A DNA stretch of 64,000 nt from Bacteroides sp. OF04-15BH (GCF_003477995.1 NZ_QUEM01000011.1:39578-103577), one strand, 5' to 3'; shown: positions 28,594 through 36,853, counted from the first letter of the stretch. Notes: generated by a model from the letters alone, not told the origin. Program-made: numbers and translations.

Positions 28594-29694
28594 ATGGAGA
28601 ATAGAAAAATTCGTGTGGGAATCACACAAGGAGATATAAACGGAGTGGGCTACGAAGTGATCCTGAAGGTTTTTCAGGAAGGAGGTATGCTGGATCTGTG
28701 CACCCCCATCATTTACGGCTCCCCCAAGATTGCGTCTTTCCACCGCAAGGCGCTCGACCTGAATACCAATTTCCTGACCATAGACCAGGCCGAGGATGCC
28801 GTTGACGGAAAGGTGAATCTGGTGGCCTGCATCGAGGAAGAAGTGAAAATCGACCTGGGCAAGCCGACCAAGGAGAGCGGACAGGCGGCCCTGATGGCGC
28901 TGGAGCGTTCCATCATCGACTACCGTTCCGGACTGATTGATGTGCTGGTAACCGCACCGATCAACAAATACACCATCCAGAGTCAGGAGTTCCAGTTCCC
29001 CGGACACACCGAATACATTCAGGCCTGTGTGGGCGAAGGACAGGAGGCCCTGATGGTGCTGATGAACCGCACGCTGCGTGTGGCTCTGGTAACGACACAC
29101 CTTCCGATCCGAAAGATAGCCGATGCCATTACTCAGGACGCCATCGTGCAGAAGTTGCGCATCTTTAATAAGGCGCTGAAGCGCGACCTGGGCATCGAAT
29201 CTCCGCGCATCGCCGTGCTCGGACTGAACCCTCATGCCGGCGACCAGGGATTGCTGGGCGAGGAGGAACAGACCATCATCAAGCCGGCACTCGAACAGGC
29301 TATGGGCGAAGGCATCTTCTGCTTCGGACCGTTTGCGGCCGACGGCTTCTTCGGCTCGCGTGCCTATGAGGCCTATGATGGTGTGCTGGCCATGTATCAC
29401 GACCAGGGTCTGGCTCCGTTCAAGGCATTGGCCATGAACGACGGAATCAACTATACGGCTGGACTGCCTATCGTGCGCACTTCGCCCGATCATGGCACGG
29501 CATACGATATTGCCGGCAAGGGATTGGCCGATCCTACTTCGTTGCGCGAGGCCATCTATACCGCCATCGACGTGTATCGCAACCGGATGCGTTATGATGA
29601 GGCTTATGCCCATCCGCTCCGAAAGATGTATTATGAGAAGCGTGACGACAGCGACACGCTGAAGCTGAATGCTCCCGAAGAGGAAGAGGCATGA
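28594..29694 (+). CDS. pdxA: 4-hydroxythreonine-4-phosphate dehydrogenase
   Basis: 366 residues; NAD-dependent oxidation of 4-phosphohydroxy-L-threonine in the DXP-dependent pyridoxal phosphate pathway. Motifs: GITQGDINGVGYEV near the N-terminus, TAPINKYTIQ, FPGHTEYIQ, GLNPHAGDQGLLGEEE with metal-binding histidine, MYHDQGLAPFKAL and RTSPDHGTAYDIAGKG. All are intact. ATG at 28594 is chosen over the upstream TTG. Its TGA overlaps the next gene's ATG. Confidence 0.96.
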   Translation: MENRKIRVGITQGDINGVGYEVILKVFQEGGMLDLCTPIIYGSPKIASFHRKALDLNTNFLTIDQAEDAVDGKVNLVACIEEEVKIDLGKPTKESGQAALMALERSIIDYRSGLIDVLVTAPINKYTIQSQEFQFPGHTEYIQACVGEGQEALMVLMNRTLRVALVTTHLPIRKIADAITQDAIVQKLRIFNKALKRDLGIESPRIAVLGLNPHAGDQGLLGEEEQTIIKPALEQAMGEGIFCFGPFAADGFFGSRAYEAYDGVLAMYHDQGLAPFKALAMNDGINYTAGLPIVRTSPDHGTAYDIAGKGLADPTSLREAIYTAIDVYRNRMRYDEAYAHPLRKMYYEKRDDSDTLKLNAPEEEEA

Positions 29695-30695
29695 AAAACA
29701 AACTGAGAAACTTTTTCTTCCTGATCGGTGTGGTGGCGGTGGTCATCATGCTCTGGAAGTTTGAAATGCCTTACGATCAGGTGTTACAGAATGTGCAGCG
29801 TGCCGGAATCTGGTTTCCGGCCGTGCTGCTTCTGTGGGGCGTGATTTACTTGATGAATACCTGCGCCTGGCAGGTGATTCTGGAGTCGGGCGACGGTGAG
29901 GGGCATGTGCCTTTCTGGAAAGTCTACAAATACACGGTGACGGGCTTCTCGCTCAATTACGTCACTCCCGTGGGCCTGTTGGGCGGTGAGCCTTACCGCA
30001 TCATGGAGGTCAGTGCCTATGTAGGCAAGGAAAAGGCCACCTCGAGTGTGATTCTGCATGCCATGATGCACATCTTCTCGCATTTCTGCTTCTGGGCTTT
30101 TTCCATTCTGCTTTATCTGGCGCTTTACGGAGCGCAGATGGGATGGGGGATGGCTGTGCTGCTGTTGCTCATTGCTGCCTTCTGTGCGTTGGGAATTTAC
30201 TTCTTTATGAAGGGATACCGCAACGGACTGGCCCTGAATGTGCTGAATTTCTTTGCCCGTCTTCCTTTCTGCAAGAAGAAGTTCGGCGGATTTATCGAGC
30301 GCAACCGGGCCGCCATTGAGCGGGTTGATGAGCAGATTGCTGCCCTGCATGCCCAGAGCCGCCGTGTGTTCTATCTGTCGCTGTCGCTCGAATTCTTTGC
30401 CCGCATTGTGGGATGTCTGGAGATCATGTTCGTCCTGTTCATCATGACCGATCATGTTTCCTTCTGGGACTGCATCCTCATTCAGGCCTTTACCTCTCTG
30501 TTTGCCAATCTGTTTTTCTTCATGCCCATGCAGATGGGAGCGCGTGAGGGCGGTTTTGCCCTGGCAACCGGCGGACTGGCCATGACGAAGGCTTTCGGAG
30601 TCTATACCAGTCTGATTGTGCGCCTGCGGGAGATTTTCTGGATCATTGTGGGCATTGCGCTGATGAAGGTGGGCAACCGTGTGCGGAAGTCCTGA
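29691..30695 (+). CDS. Flippase-like integral membrane protein (LPG synthase TM / UPF0104 family)
   Basis: 334 residues with about eight membrane segments. Family features are the GEPYRIMEVSAYVGKEKATSSVILHAMMHIF block (about 98-128) and, near the C-terminus, FFFMPMQMGAREGGFALATGGLA. These are shared with the transmembrane domain of lysylphosphatidylglycerol synthase and YbhN-like proteins, which are thought to move lipids or lipid-linked molecules. The soluble aminoacyl transferase domain is absent. Overlaps pdxA by 4 bases; last gene before repeat copy B. Confidence 0.82.
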   Translation: MKNKLRNFFFLIGVVAVVIMLWKFEMPYDQVLQNVQRAGIWFPAVLLLWGVIYLMNTCAWQVILESGDGEGHVPFWKVYKYTVTGFSLNYVTPVGLLGGEPYRIMEVSAYVGKEKATSSVILHAMMHIFSHFCFWAFSILLYLALYGAQMGWGMAVLLLLIAAFCALGIYFFMKGYRNGLALNVLNFFARLPFCKKKFGGFIERNRAAIERVDEQIAALHAQSRRVFYLSLSLEFFARIVGCLEIMFVLFIMTDHVSFWDCILIQAFTSLFANLFFFMPMQMGAREGGFALATGGLAMTKAFGVYTSLIVRLREIFWIIVGIALMKVGNRVRKS

Positions 30696-30723
30696 CGGAT
30701 TGCCGGAGACCCTCCGGAAAAAA

Positions 30724-30777
30724 CATCTTGATGAATTGTAAAAATCATTTTGATGTTTTCAGAAATTCATCGAAATG
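30724..30777. repeat. 22-bp-period intergenic repeat, copy B
   Basis: CATCTTGATG (30724), CATTTTGATG (30746) and CATCGAAATG (30768), exactly 22 bp apart. Units 2 and 3 form a 16-pair stem AAAAATCATTTTGATG / CATCGAAATGATTTTT with one wobble. Located between convergent genes. Confidence 0.85.
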
Positions 30778-30827
30778 ATTTTTGAGAACGATAACGGTCG
30801 GCCACTGCATGCGGTCCGGCACCCATA

Positions 30828-30867
30828 AATAAAGGAGGCATTCCCATTCCGGAATGCCTCCTTTATT
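30828..30867. terminator. Terminator of the cytidylyltransferase operon (bidirectional)
   Basis: Perfect 17-bp inverted repeat AATAAAGGAGGCATTCC / GGAATGCCTCCTTTATT (30828-30844, 30851-30867). Confidence 0.85.
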
Positions 30868-30885
30868 CGTATCTGTCCTTTCGTA

Positions 30886-31611
30886 TTATTCCTTTTGTGC
30901 CTTGCGCCAGCTGATGACGGCCTGCACCATCTCCACATCTGCCGGTACGGTCACCTTGAAATTATAGTTGTCGCCTTGCGCAATGTGCAGAGGCATGTTT
31001 CCCCATTCCGCCATCAGGGTATAGAGCGACTGGGTGCGTTGCAATTCTTCCTGTTTCCGTTCTTTCAGTATCGGGAGCAAATCCTCCATGCGGAAGGTTT
31101 GCGGAGTCTGTGCCCGGAACAGCTTGTCTCTTTCGATCAGTCCCTCGGAGTGCAGCCGGTCGCTGCTCACCATATAAGCCTCGTTGCTTTGGATGCCGGT
31201 AATGGCATTCCCGTAGCGTTGGCAGGTTTCCAGGTTCTGGGAAATCACGTTAGCGGAAATCAGCGGTCGCACCGAATCGTGTGTCAGCACCAGATCCTGG
31301 TTGCTGTAGCCCTTGGTTTCCAGTCCCATGATGCCGTTGTAGAGCGATTGCATGCTGGTTTCTCCCGAGGGAAAGCATCCGCAGAATTTCCGGATTCCTT
31401 CCTGCTGTGCAATCTGTTTCACCTTCTCTTCCCACATCTGGTCGCAAACCACATAGATGGCATCAATGCCCTCATGCTTCTCAAAGGCGGCCATCGTGTA
31501 GGAAATGAGCGGTTTTCCCTCTATTTCCATAAACTGTTTGGGGTCGTGCTGGTGCATTCGGCACCCTTTACCTCCGGCCAACAGCAGAGCGATGTGTTTG
31601 TTTGTTCTCAT
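30886..31611 (-). CDS. IspD/TarI-family cytidylyltransferase
   Basis: 241 residues. The CTP-binding LLAGGKGCRM is near the N-terminus, followed by PKQFMEIEGKPLISYTM, LTHDSVRPLI (HDxVRPF-type) and RAQTPQTFR. These place it in the IspD/TarI group, which makes CDP-methylerythritol or CDP-ribitol. It overlaps by 4 bases with a CDP-alcohol phosphatidyltransferase gene, so a product used as a CDP-activated polyol is plausible (TarI-like role), but an isoprenoid role (IspD) cannot be excluded from sequence alone. Confidence 0.8.
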   Translation of the reverse strand: MRTNKHIALLLAGGKGCRMHQHDPKQFMEIEGKPLISYTMAAFEKHEGIDAIYVVCDQMWEEKVKQIAQQEGIRKFCGCFPSGETSMQSLYNGIMGLETKGYSNQDLVLTHDSVRPLISANVISQNLETCQRYGNAITGIQSNEAYMVSSDRLHSEGLIERDKLFRAQTPQTFRMEDLLPILKERKQEELQRTQSLYTLMAEWGNMPLHIAQGDNYNFKVTVPADVEMVQAVISWRKAQKE

Positions 31612-32531
31612 TTGTCGTTCATTAATTCTTCGGTGAATTGCTCACAGAATTTCTCGTGTCTGTTTTGTGTATAGAATCGGAGTGCCTCCAGCACAATGAT
31701 TTCAAAGCAGAAGAAAATCCACGGCGCTCCGACCAGCAGAGACAGGAACAGCACACCGACACGGGTGTCGAACGTCAGAATGTTGGTGTATTTCATCAGC
31801 GGCAGGCTGGCCTGACGGAATCGGTTGCACAGATCCTGCGGGATGACAGTGGGGTACTTGCTGCGCAGCACCTTGTAGAACTTCTGGAACTTGGGCGTCA
31901 TCTTCTCCTGGCTGCGGGTGTAGTTGCTGTAGAAGTACAGATAAATTTTGTGGAACCATTCCTTGCGGTTCCAGGGCAGCGAGTACATCAGGTCGCGTTG
32001 CTGGCGGTAGTGGTCCAGTTCGCTTCCGCTCTCTCCCTTCAGGAAAAAAAGGTGTATGTTGCGGTAATAGTCGGCCAGAGCACATTGGCGTGCATGGCAG
32101 TGGAAACCGGAATAGGCGGCAATGATCCAAATCCAGTAACCCCATTCCGCGTGCAGGCGCAGGCAGATGAAAAAGTAGATGGAGAAGAACCACACGTCTC
32201 CGGCAAAACCGTCGAGGATGCGTCCGATGAGTGTCTTCTTTCCGGTCATGCGCGCCAGCTGACCGTCGGCACAGTCGTACCAGTTGGCCCAGATGAGCAG
32301 CAGCATACCGATCAGATTCATTTTCACATCGTCATACCAGAAGAAATAGCCTGCGGCGGCGCCGATGACGATAGACAGCAAGGTGACCGCAATGGGGTGT
32401 ACGTTAAGTTTCCGGAAAAACAAAGCCCATAAATATCCGGGCGTGCGGGTTACATATTGTTCAAACTTACCTTCGGTATCTTCTGATTTCATAGTAGCGC
32501 GCACTCGCTCTTCTAATTCACTGAATTTCAT
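31608..32531 (-). CDS. CDP-alcohol phosphatidyltransferase family membrane protein
   Basis: 307 residues. The catalytic motif D-x2-D-G-x2-A-R-x8-G-x3-D-x3-D is complete: it begins DCADGQLARMTG and ends GRILDGFAGD (about 87-113). Several membrane segments surround it (about 31-50, 70-85, 113-150 and two near the C-terminus). The enzyme transfers an alcohol phosphate from a CDP-alcohol. The cytoplasmic loop with many Tyr/Arg (about 170-225) is longer than in PgsA. First gene of a two-gene operon with the cytidylyltransferase; a TAATTTTG box lies 4 bases upstream of the ATG. Confidence 0.88.
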   Translation of the reverse strand: MKFSELEERVRATMKSEDTEGKFEQYVTRTPGYLWALFFRKLNVHPIAVTLLSIVIGAAAGYFFWYDDVKMNLIGMLLLIWANWYDCADGQLARMTGKKTLIGRILDGFAGDVWFFSIYFFICLRLHAEWGYWIWIIAAYSGFHCHARQCALADYYRNIHLFFLKGESGSELDHYRQQRDLMYSLPWNRKEWFHKIYLYFYSNYTRSQEKMTPKFQKFYKVLRSKYPTVIPQDLCNRFRQASLPLMKYTNILTFDTRVGVLFLSLLVGAPWIFFCFEIIVLEALRFYTQNRHEKFCEQFTEELMNDK

Positions 32532-32699
32532 ATTTCAAAATTAACTATGGGGTCAAACGATCTGCGTGGAGCATCGTATTCGTACAAAACACTCCCTAAA
32601 AACGTTGCAATATTCGCAAAAAAAAGCGAGATATGCAAGTAATAGTCACAAATTTCAAAAATAGTGCTGTCATAATTGCAGTCCCTGATTTTTTTGTGT

Positions 32700-32707
32700 A
32701 ATTTTGT
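32700..32707 (+). promoter_or_regulatory. -7 box (TAATTTTG) for the sigma-54 activator operon
   Basis: TAATTTTG 28 bases before the ATG at 32736. Confidence 0.55.
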
Positions 32708-32735
32708 CAGATTATGAACAAAAACAGTGTTTTCT

Positions 32736-34025
32736 ATGAATACGCCCGAAGTACAGTTGCAAAAGAAAAAATATGGCATTGTCGGTAATTCAGAAGGACT
32801 GAACCATGCTTTGGATATCGCCTTGCAGGTAGCCAAAACCGATCTTTCCGTGCTTATCACGGGAGAAAGCGGAGTGGGAAAGGAAGCGATTCCCCGCCTG
32901 ATACACGACAACAGCCTGCGCAAGAACAAGAAATATTTTGCGGTGAACTGTGGCTCCATTCCCGAGGGAACCATTGATTCCGAGTTGTTCGGACACGAAA
33001 AAGGGGCCTTCACGGGAGCGGTAGGCGAGCGTGAGGGCTATTTCGGTGCGGCCAACGGCGGAACTCTCTTTCTGGATGAGGTGGGCGAATTGCCGCTTTC
33101 TACCCAGGCCCGTCTGCTGCGTGTGCTCGAAACGGGTGAGTATATCCGCGTGGGCTCCAGCGAGGTGCGCAAGACGGATGTGCGCATTGTAGCGGCCACA
33201 AACGTGAACATGGCGCAGGCCATCAAGGATGGAAAGTTCCGTGAGGACCTGTATTACCGTCTGAACACCATCCCCATTAAGATGCCGGCCCTGCGCGAGC
33301 GTCCGGACGATATCGTGCTGCTCTTCAAGAAATTTGCGATGGACACCGCCGAGAAATACAATATGCCCGAACCCATAGAACTGAGTGAGGAAGCCAAAGT
33401 CCGAATGAAGAGCTATCCCTGGCCGGGCAATGTGCGTCAGCTGAAGAACGTGACGGAACAGATTTCCATCCTTTCGAAAGAAAGGTTCATCACTCCCGAG
33501 ATTTTGGAGGAATATGTGCCCGAGCAACCCATCTCGCACGACCTGATCCAGCTGAATGCTTCGGGAAAGGAGCAGCATTCGTTTGAGAACGAGCGTGAGA
33601 TTCTTTATAAAATCCTCTTCGATTTGCGTAATGATGTAACCGAACTGAAAAAGCTGGTGCACAGTCAGCAGACTGCCGGTTCTTCAGTCGTGCCTGCCAC
33701 TTCATCGGTTCCGGCAGTGCAGATGCACAATCCGACTCCTTATTACGGCAGCAGTATGGCTTATCCTCAGGAACATCCGGCAGCCTCGGTCATGCCGCCC
33801 CAGGTGCAGGTCGTGCCGGCGGCAAAGCCTGCGCATGAGGAGGACGAGATACAGACCCCCGAAGAATATGTGGAGGAGTCTCTGTCGCTCGACGATTGGG
33901 AGCGCCAGATGATCATCAAGGCTCTGGAGAAAAACGGAGGCCGGAGAAAAGGCGCTGCACACGATCTTAACATTTCAGAAAGAACCCTTTATCGAAAAAT
34001 CAAGGAATATGGACTTGAAAAATAA
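32736..34025 (+). CDS. Sigma-54-dependent transcriptional activator without receiver domain
   Basis: 429 residues. The AAA+ domain starts almost at the N-terminus: Walker A GESGVGKE (about 45-52), the sigma-54 contact loop GAFTGA, Walker B GGTLFLDEVGEL, and RLNTIPIKMPALRERPDDI. A proline/alanine-rich linker (about 300-375) leads to a Fis-type helix-turn-helix, GGRRKGAAHDLNISERTLYRKIKEYGL. There is no receiver, GAF or PAS domain, so its signal must come from a partner protein or its own level. ATG at 32736; the GTG at 32727 is an alternative. It overlaps lptE by 17 bases, which ties it to envelope genes. Confidence 0.93.
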   Translation: MNTPEVQLQKKKYGIVGNSEGLNHALDIALQVAKTDLSVLITGESGVGKEAIPRLIHDNSLRKNKKYFAVNCGSIPEGTIDSELFGHEKGAFTGAVGEREGYFGAANGGTLFLDEVGELPLSTQARLLRVLETGEYIRVGSSEVRKTDVRIVAATNVNMAQAIKDGKFREDLYYRLNTIPIKMPALRERPDDIVLLFKKFAMDTAEKYNMPEPIELSEEAKVRMKSYPWPGNVRQLKNVTEQISILSKERFITPEILEEYVPEQPISHDLIQLNASGKEQHSFENEREILYKILFDLRNDVTELKKLVHSQQTAGSSVVPATSSVPAVQMHNPTPYYGSSMAYPQEHPAASVMPPQVQVVPAAKPAHEEDEIQTPEEYVEESLSLDDWERQMIIKALEKNGGRRKGAAHDLNISERTLYRKIKEYGLEK

Positions 34026-34536
34026 AAGAAAACAAATCCGGTGGGGCTGGCTGGCCGCTATGGTCGTGCTGCTGGCTTCATGTACGATATCCTATAAATT
34101 CAACGGAGCGTCTATCGATTACACGAAGACCAAAACCATTCAGATCACTCCGTTCCCGCTGCGTTCGGCCTATGTGTGGGCGCCGATGCAGTCCATCTTC
34201 AACAATCGCCTGACGGATGTATTTGCAACCCAGACCCGCCTGATCCAGGTGCAGCGTAACGGCGATTTGCAGATTGCCGGTGAGATTACGGGATACGAGC
34301 AGTATAACAAGGCAATCTCGGCCGACGGTATGTCTTCACAGGTGCAGCTCAAGATGACGGTCAATGTGCGCTTTGTCAACAACAAGAACCATACTCAGGA
34401 CTTTGAACGCCAGTTCTCCGCAACAGCGGAATATGATGCTACCCAGCAGCTTAATGCCGTGCAGGAGGAGCTGGTCACTCAGATGGTGAAGGACATTGTG
34501 GACCAGATATTCAATGCCACGGTGGCCAACTGGTAA
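34009..34536 (+). CDS. lptE: LptE-like outer-membrane LPS assembly lipoprotein
   Basis: 175 residues with an N-terminal basic stretch, a hydrophobic segment and lipobox LLASC (Cys about 25). After it comes TISYKFNGASIDYTKTKTIQITPF, a block typical of Bacteroidota LptE, and a strand-helix fold with TEITGYEQ-like GEITGYEQYNKAI. LptE supports LptD in inserting lipopolysaccharide into the outer membrane. It overlaps the sigma-54 activator, and a TPR protein follows 31 bases later. Confidence 0.87.
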   Translation: MDLKNKRKQIRWGWLAAMVVLLASCTISYKFNGASIDYTKTKTIQITPFPLRSAYVWAPMQSIFNNRLTDVFATQTRLIQVQRNGDLQIAGEITGYEQYNKAISADGMSSQVQLKMTVNVRFVNNKNHTQDFERQFSATAEYDATQQLNAVQEELVTQMVKDIVDQIFNATVANW

Positions 34537-34567
34537 GGAGTATTTTTTATGATTTAGACATGTCTTT

Positions 34568-35320
34568 ATGGACAACATGACTATCTGGGATTATATCCGG
34601 CACCCCGAAAAATTGGATGCTGCATCCCTCGAATATCTTGAGGGACTGGTTGCGCGCTATCCGTTCTTTGCCGTGGCAGAGTTTTTGTATGTACGTAATC
34701 TGAAGAATCTGCATCACCGCTCTTTCGAGGCTTCCCTGAGCCGGGCGGCTTTGAATGTGCCTTGTCGTGACAGGCTGTTTGCTTTTCTGGAACCCGATGC
34801 CTGTGTGCTGAAACACGAACAGAGAAGTCCCGTAGCGGCCGTGACCGAACCGGCCAGCCGGGCGGACAATCTGATCGATTCCTTCCTGAATGTGAGTACA
34901 CCGGCAGAGCGGCCGTCGCGTTCCCGTGGGCGTATGGTCGATGCCCGTACGGACTATATCGGTTATCTGCTGCAAACCGAGGGAGAGCAGCTTGAGGAAA
35001 ATGCGTCGGCGGATGCCTCCGAACCGGTGCCGCGCCTGAATCATCAGGATCTGATTGACGACTTTATCGGTCAGGGGGACAAGCGCATCGTGCTGTCGCA
35101 GGAAGAGACACAGCCGCATCCCGAAATCGAGGAACAGAGCAACGGAGAAAGCGACTGTTTTACGGAAACATTGGCTAAAATTTATATCAAACAGGGCAGA
35201 TATGAAAAAGCTATTGAAATTATACGTAAATTAAGTTTGAAAAATCCAAAAAAAAATCGTTACTTTGCAGACCAGATACGTTTCTTAGAGAAACTGATTA
35301 TTAATAACAAAAACAAATAA
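34568..35320 (+). CDS. Conserved Bacteroidales protein with a C-terminal TPR unit
   Basis: 250 residues, soluble. The N-terminus (MDNMTIWDYIRHPEKLDAASLEYLEGLVARYPFF) is helical. The middle part is poorly structured and acidic. The C-terminus has one recognisable tetratricopeptide-like helical pair (TETLAKIYIKQGRYEKAIEIIRKLSLKNPKK). No signal peptide. It lies between lptE and secG, and the secG promoter is inside its last 60 bases. Function unknown. Confidence 0.75.
   Translation: MDNMTIWDYIRHPEKLDAASLEYLEGLVARYPFFAVAEFLYVRNLKNLHHRSFEASLSRAALNVPCRDRLFAFLEPDACVLKHEQRSPVAAVTEPASRADNLIDSFLNVSTPAERPSRSRGRMVDARTDYIGYLLQTEGEQLEENASADASEPVPRLNHQDLIDDFIGQGDKRIVLSQEETQPHPEIEEQSNGESDCFTETLAKIYIKQGRYEKAIEIIRKLSLKNPKKNRYFADQIRFLEKLIINNKNK
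35236..35267 (+). promoter_or_regulatory. secG promoter inside the upstream gene
   Basis: TTTG at 35236-35239, a 20-bp spacer, TTACTTTG (35260-35267, one mismatch to TAnnTTTG). It lies in the 3' end of the TPR gene, 62 bases before secG. Confidence 0.6.
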
Positions 35321-35328
35321 CTAAATCA

Positions 35329-35718
35329 ATGTACACAATTCTTTTAATTTTAACGGTCGTTATTTCCATTTTGATGTGCTTGATCGTTCTGATTCAGGAG
35401 TCTAAAGGAGGAGGTTTGGCTTCAAGCTTCTCATCTTCAAACCAGATCATGGGTGTGAGAAAAACTACCGACGTCGTTGAGAAAACCACTTGGGCTTTGG
35501 CCATCGCTTTGGTTGTATTCAGCGTACTGACTGTTTTCTTCATCCCGAAGACTACTGCAACTGATTCTGTAATCATGAATCAGGCTAAGGAGCAGAGCGC
35601 AACAAATGCAAACAACATTCAGGGATTTGGCGCCAGCCAGCAGCCGGCTCAGCAGGGTGCTGCAGCTACACAGCCTGCAAGCCAGCCAGCTCAGCCAGCC
35701 AGTCAGCCGGCTCAGTAA
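35329..35718 (+). CDS. secG: Preprotein translocase subunit SecG
   Basis: 129 residues. Two membrane segments (about 3-22 and 53-72) flank the conserved VLIQESKGGGLASSFSSSNQIMGVRKTTD loop, the SecG hallmark. The C-terminal tail is Gln/Pro/Ala-rich with near-repeats of QPASQPAQ, as often in Bacteroidota SecG. It supports SecA/SecYE in protein export; secA is at the start of the window. A terminator follows. Confidence 0.95.
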   Translation: MYTILLILTVVISILMCLIVLIQESKGGGLASSFSSSNQIMGVRKTTDVVEKTTWALAIALVVFSVLTVFFIPKTTATDSVIMNQAKEQSATNANNIQGFGASQQPAQQGAAATQPASQPAQPASQPAQ

Positions 35719-35797
35719 TCCTTTTGAGGGTATTTGTTGCCCGTTTCCTTCAAGTCTGACTATAAATATAAGGCTTGTTTAAAAAAGGTTATAAAAG

Positions 35798-35827
35798 AAG
35801 ACATCTGCTCTGCGGATGTCTTTTTTT
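35798..35827 (+). terminator. Terminator after secG
   Basis: AAGACATC / GATGTCTT stem (35798-35805, 35815-35822) followed by a T run. Confidence 0.75.
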
Positions 35828-35868
35828 ATTTATCTTTGCTTTATAACCTATTATAATATAATTAGAGT

Positions 35869-36396
35869 ATGAAGAAAATGATTTTGGGCGTAGCCCTCGT
35901 TTTAGGTTTAGGTCTGTCGTATTCTTCTGTAGCTTACGCTTCAGCTCCAGCAGCCGAAGTAACACAGGGAGATTTGAAGAAAGGAGATGCTTCTCCTTCA
36001 TTCTCTTATAAGGATATCAATGGTAAGACCGTAACCTTGGAAAGTTTAAAGGGAAAGATTGTTTATATTGATGTTTGGGCCACTTGGTGCCCTCCTTGCC
36101 GCGCAGAACTTCCTGCCCTGAAGGAACTGGAAAAGAAGTATGGCGAGAAGATGCATTTCGTAAGTATTTCTTGCGATCAGGATAAGTCAAAATGGGAAGC
36201 TATGGTGAAGGACAAGGATCTGAAAGGTATTCAGCTTCACATCGGAGCCGATCGTTCTTTTATGCAGGCTTATGCAATCAGTGGCATTCCTCGTTTCATT
36301 TTGCTGGATGAGGCCGGTAAGATCATTGAAAGTGATATGACCCGTCCGTCAAATCCTGAGACTGCCAAAACATTGGAAGGCTTGTTGAATAAATAA
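35869..36396 (+). CDS. TlpA-like periplasmic thiol-disulfide protein
   Basis: 175 residues with a signal peptide (about 1-25, cut near AYAS). The thioredoxin-fold domain has YIDVWATWCPPCRAELPAL with active-site C74 and C77, and the cis-proline block GIPRFILLDEAGKII. The protein would reduce disulfides or support cytochrome maturation in the periplasm. TATCTTTG at 35831-35838 is the promoter box, 30 bases before the ATG. Terminator at 36431-36454. Related to the lipoprotein at 54910, but the active site is CPPC rather than CGVC. Confidence 0.88.
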   Translation: MKKMILGVALVLGLGLSYSSVAYASAPAAEVTQGDLKKGDASPSFSYKDINGKTVTLESLKGKIVYIDVWATWCPPCRAELPALKELEKKYGEKMHFVSISCDQDKSKWEAMVKDKDLKGIQLHIGADRSFMQAYAISGIPRFILLDEAGKIIESDMTRPSNPETAKTLEGLLNK

Positions 36397-36430
36397 GATC
36401 ATCTTAAGAAATTCCCTTTGGATAGGGTGG

Positions 36431-36460
36431 AGGCATGGAGTTTTCTTCATGCCTTTCTTT
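36431..36460 (+). terminator. Terminator after the TlpA-like gene
   Basis: AGGCATG / CATGCCT stem (36431-36437, 36448-36454) followed by TTCTTTTT. Confidence 0.65.
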
Positions 36461-36480
36461 TTGGCATACCGGTATAACAA

Positions 36481-36510
36481 AAAAAGAGACAAGATAACTT
36501 GTCTCTTTTT
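36481..36510 (-). terminator. Terminator of the tRNA-His pair
   Basis: AAAAAGAGACAAG / CTTGTCTCTTTTT (36481-36493, 36498-36510), a perfect 13-bp stem with a T run on the minus strand. Confidence 0.8.
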
Positions 36511-36519
36511 GTACTGTGG

Positions 36520-36597
36520 TGGGGTGGCAGATGGGACTCGAACCCACGACATTCAGAACCACAATCTGACGCTCTAACCAACTGAACTACAGCCACC
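36520..36597 (-). tRNA. tRNA-His (GTG), copy with encoded CCA
   Basis: On the minus strand the gene reads G(-1)-GTGGCTG, D-arm TAGTTCAGTTGGTTAGAGC, anticodon arm TCAGA-TTGTGGT-TCTGA (anticodon GTG), T-arm GTGGGTTCGAGTCCCA, acceptor CTGCCAC, C73, then CCA. The extra G at -1 opposite C73 is the histidine identity element. The acceptor stem has one T-T mismatch (positions 6/67). Confidence 0.95.
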
Positions 36598-36633
36598 ATT
36601 TAATGGATGAGAATTTACCCCTGCAATAAGAGG

Positions 36634-36708
36634 GGTGGCAGATGGGACTCGAACCCACGACATTCAGAACCACAATCTGACGCTCTAACCAACTGAACTA
36701 CAGCCACC
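36634..36708 (-). tRNA. tRNA-His (GTG), copy without encoded CCA
   Basis: The body is identical to the copy 111 bases away, including G(-1) and C73, but after C73 the sequence is CCT rather than CCA. The end must therefore be completed by CCA-adding enzyme after RNase Z cleavage. Nearest the promoter, so transcribed first. Confidence 0.95.
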
Positions 36709-36745
36709 ATTTAAACTCTCTCGGGTTGCTTCCCGATTGCGATTG

Positions 36746-36776
36746 CAAAGGTACAACTTTTTTGTGAATTTCCAAA
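36746..36776 (-). promoter_or_regulatory. Promoter of the tRNA-His operon
   Basis: Minus strand TTTG (36776-36773), 19-bp spacer, TACCTTTG (36753-36746), about 38 bases before the first tRNA. Confidence 0.75.
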
Positions 36777-36853
36777 GAAAACGGATTCTTTTTTACGAAT
36801 ATCCTTCATTTTTTTCCTCAGAACCTCTTATTTCCTGGATATACATGCCAAAA

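Noticed and set aside
35640-35715. Tandem repeat in the secG C-terminus as a mobile or variable repeat
   Set aside because: Short, imperfect Gln/Pro/Ala-coding repeats are usual in Bacteroidota SecG tails and need no other explanation.
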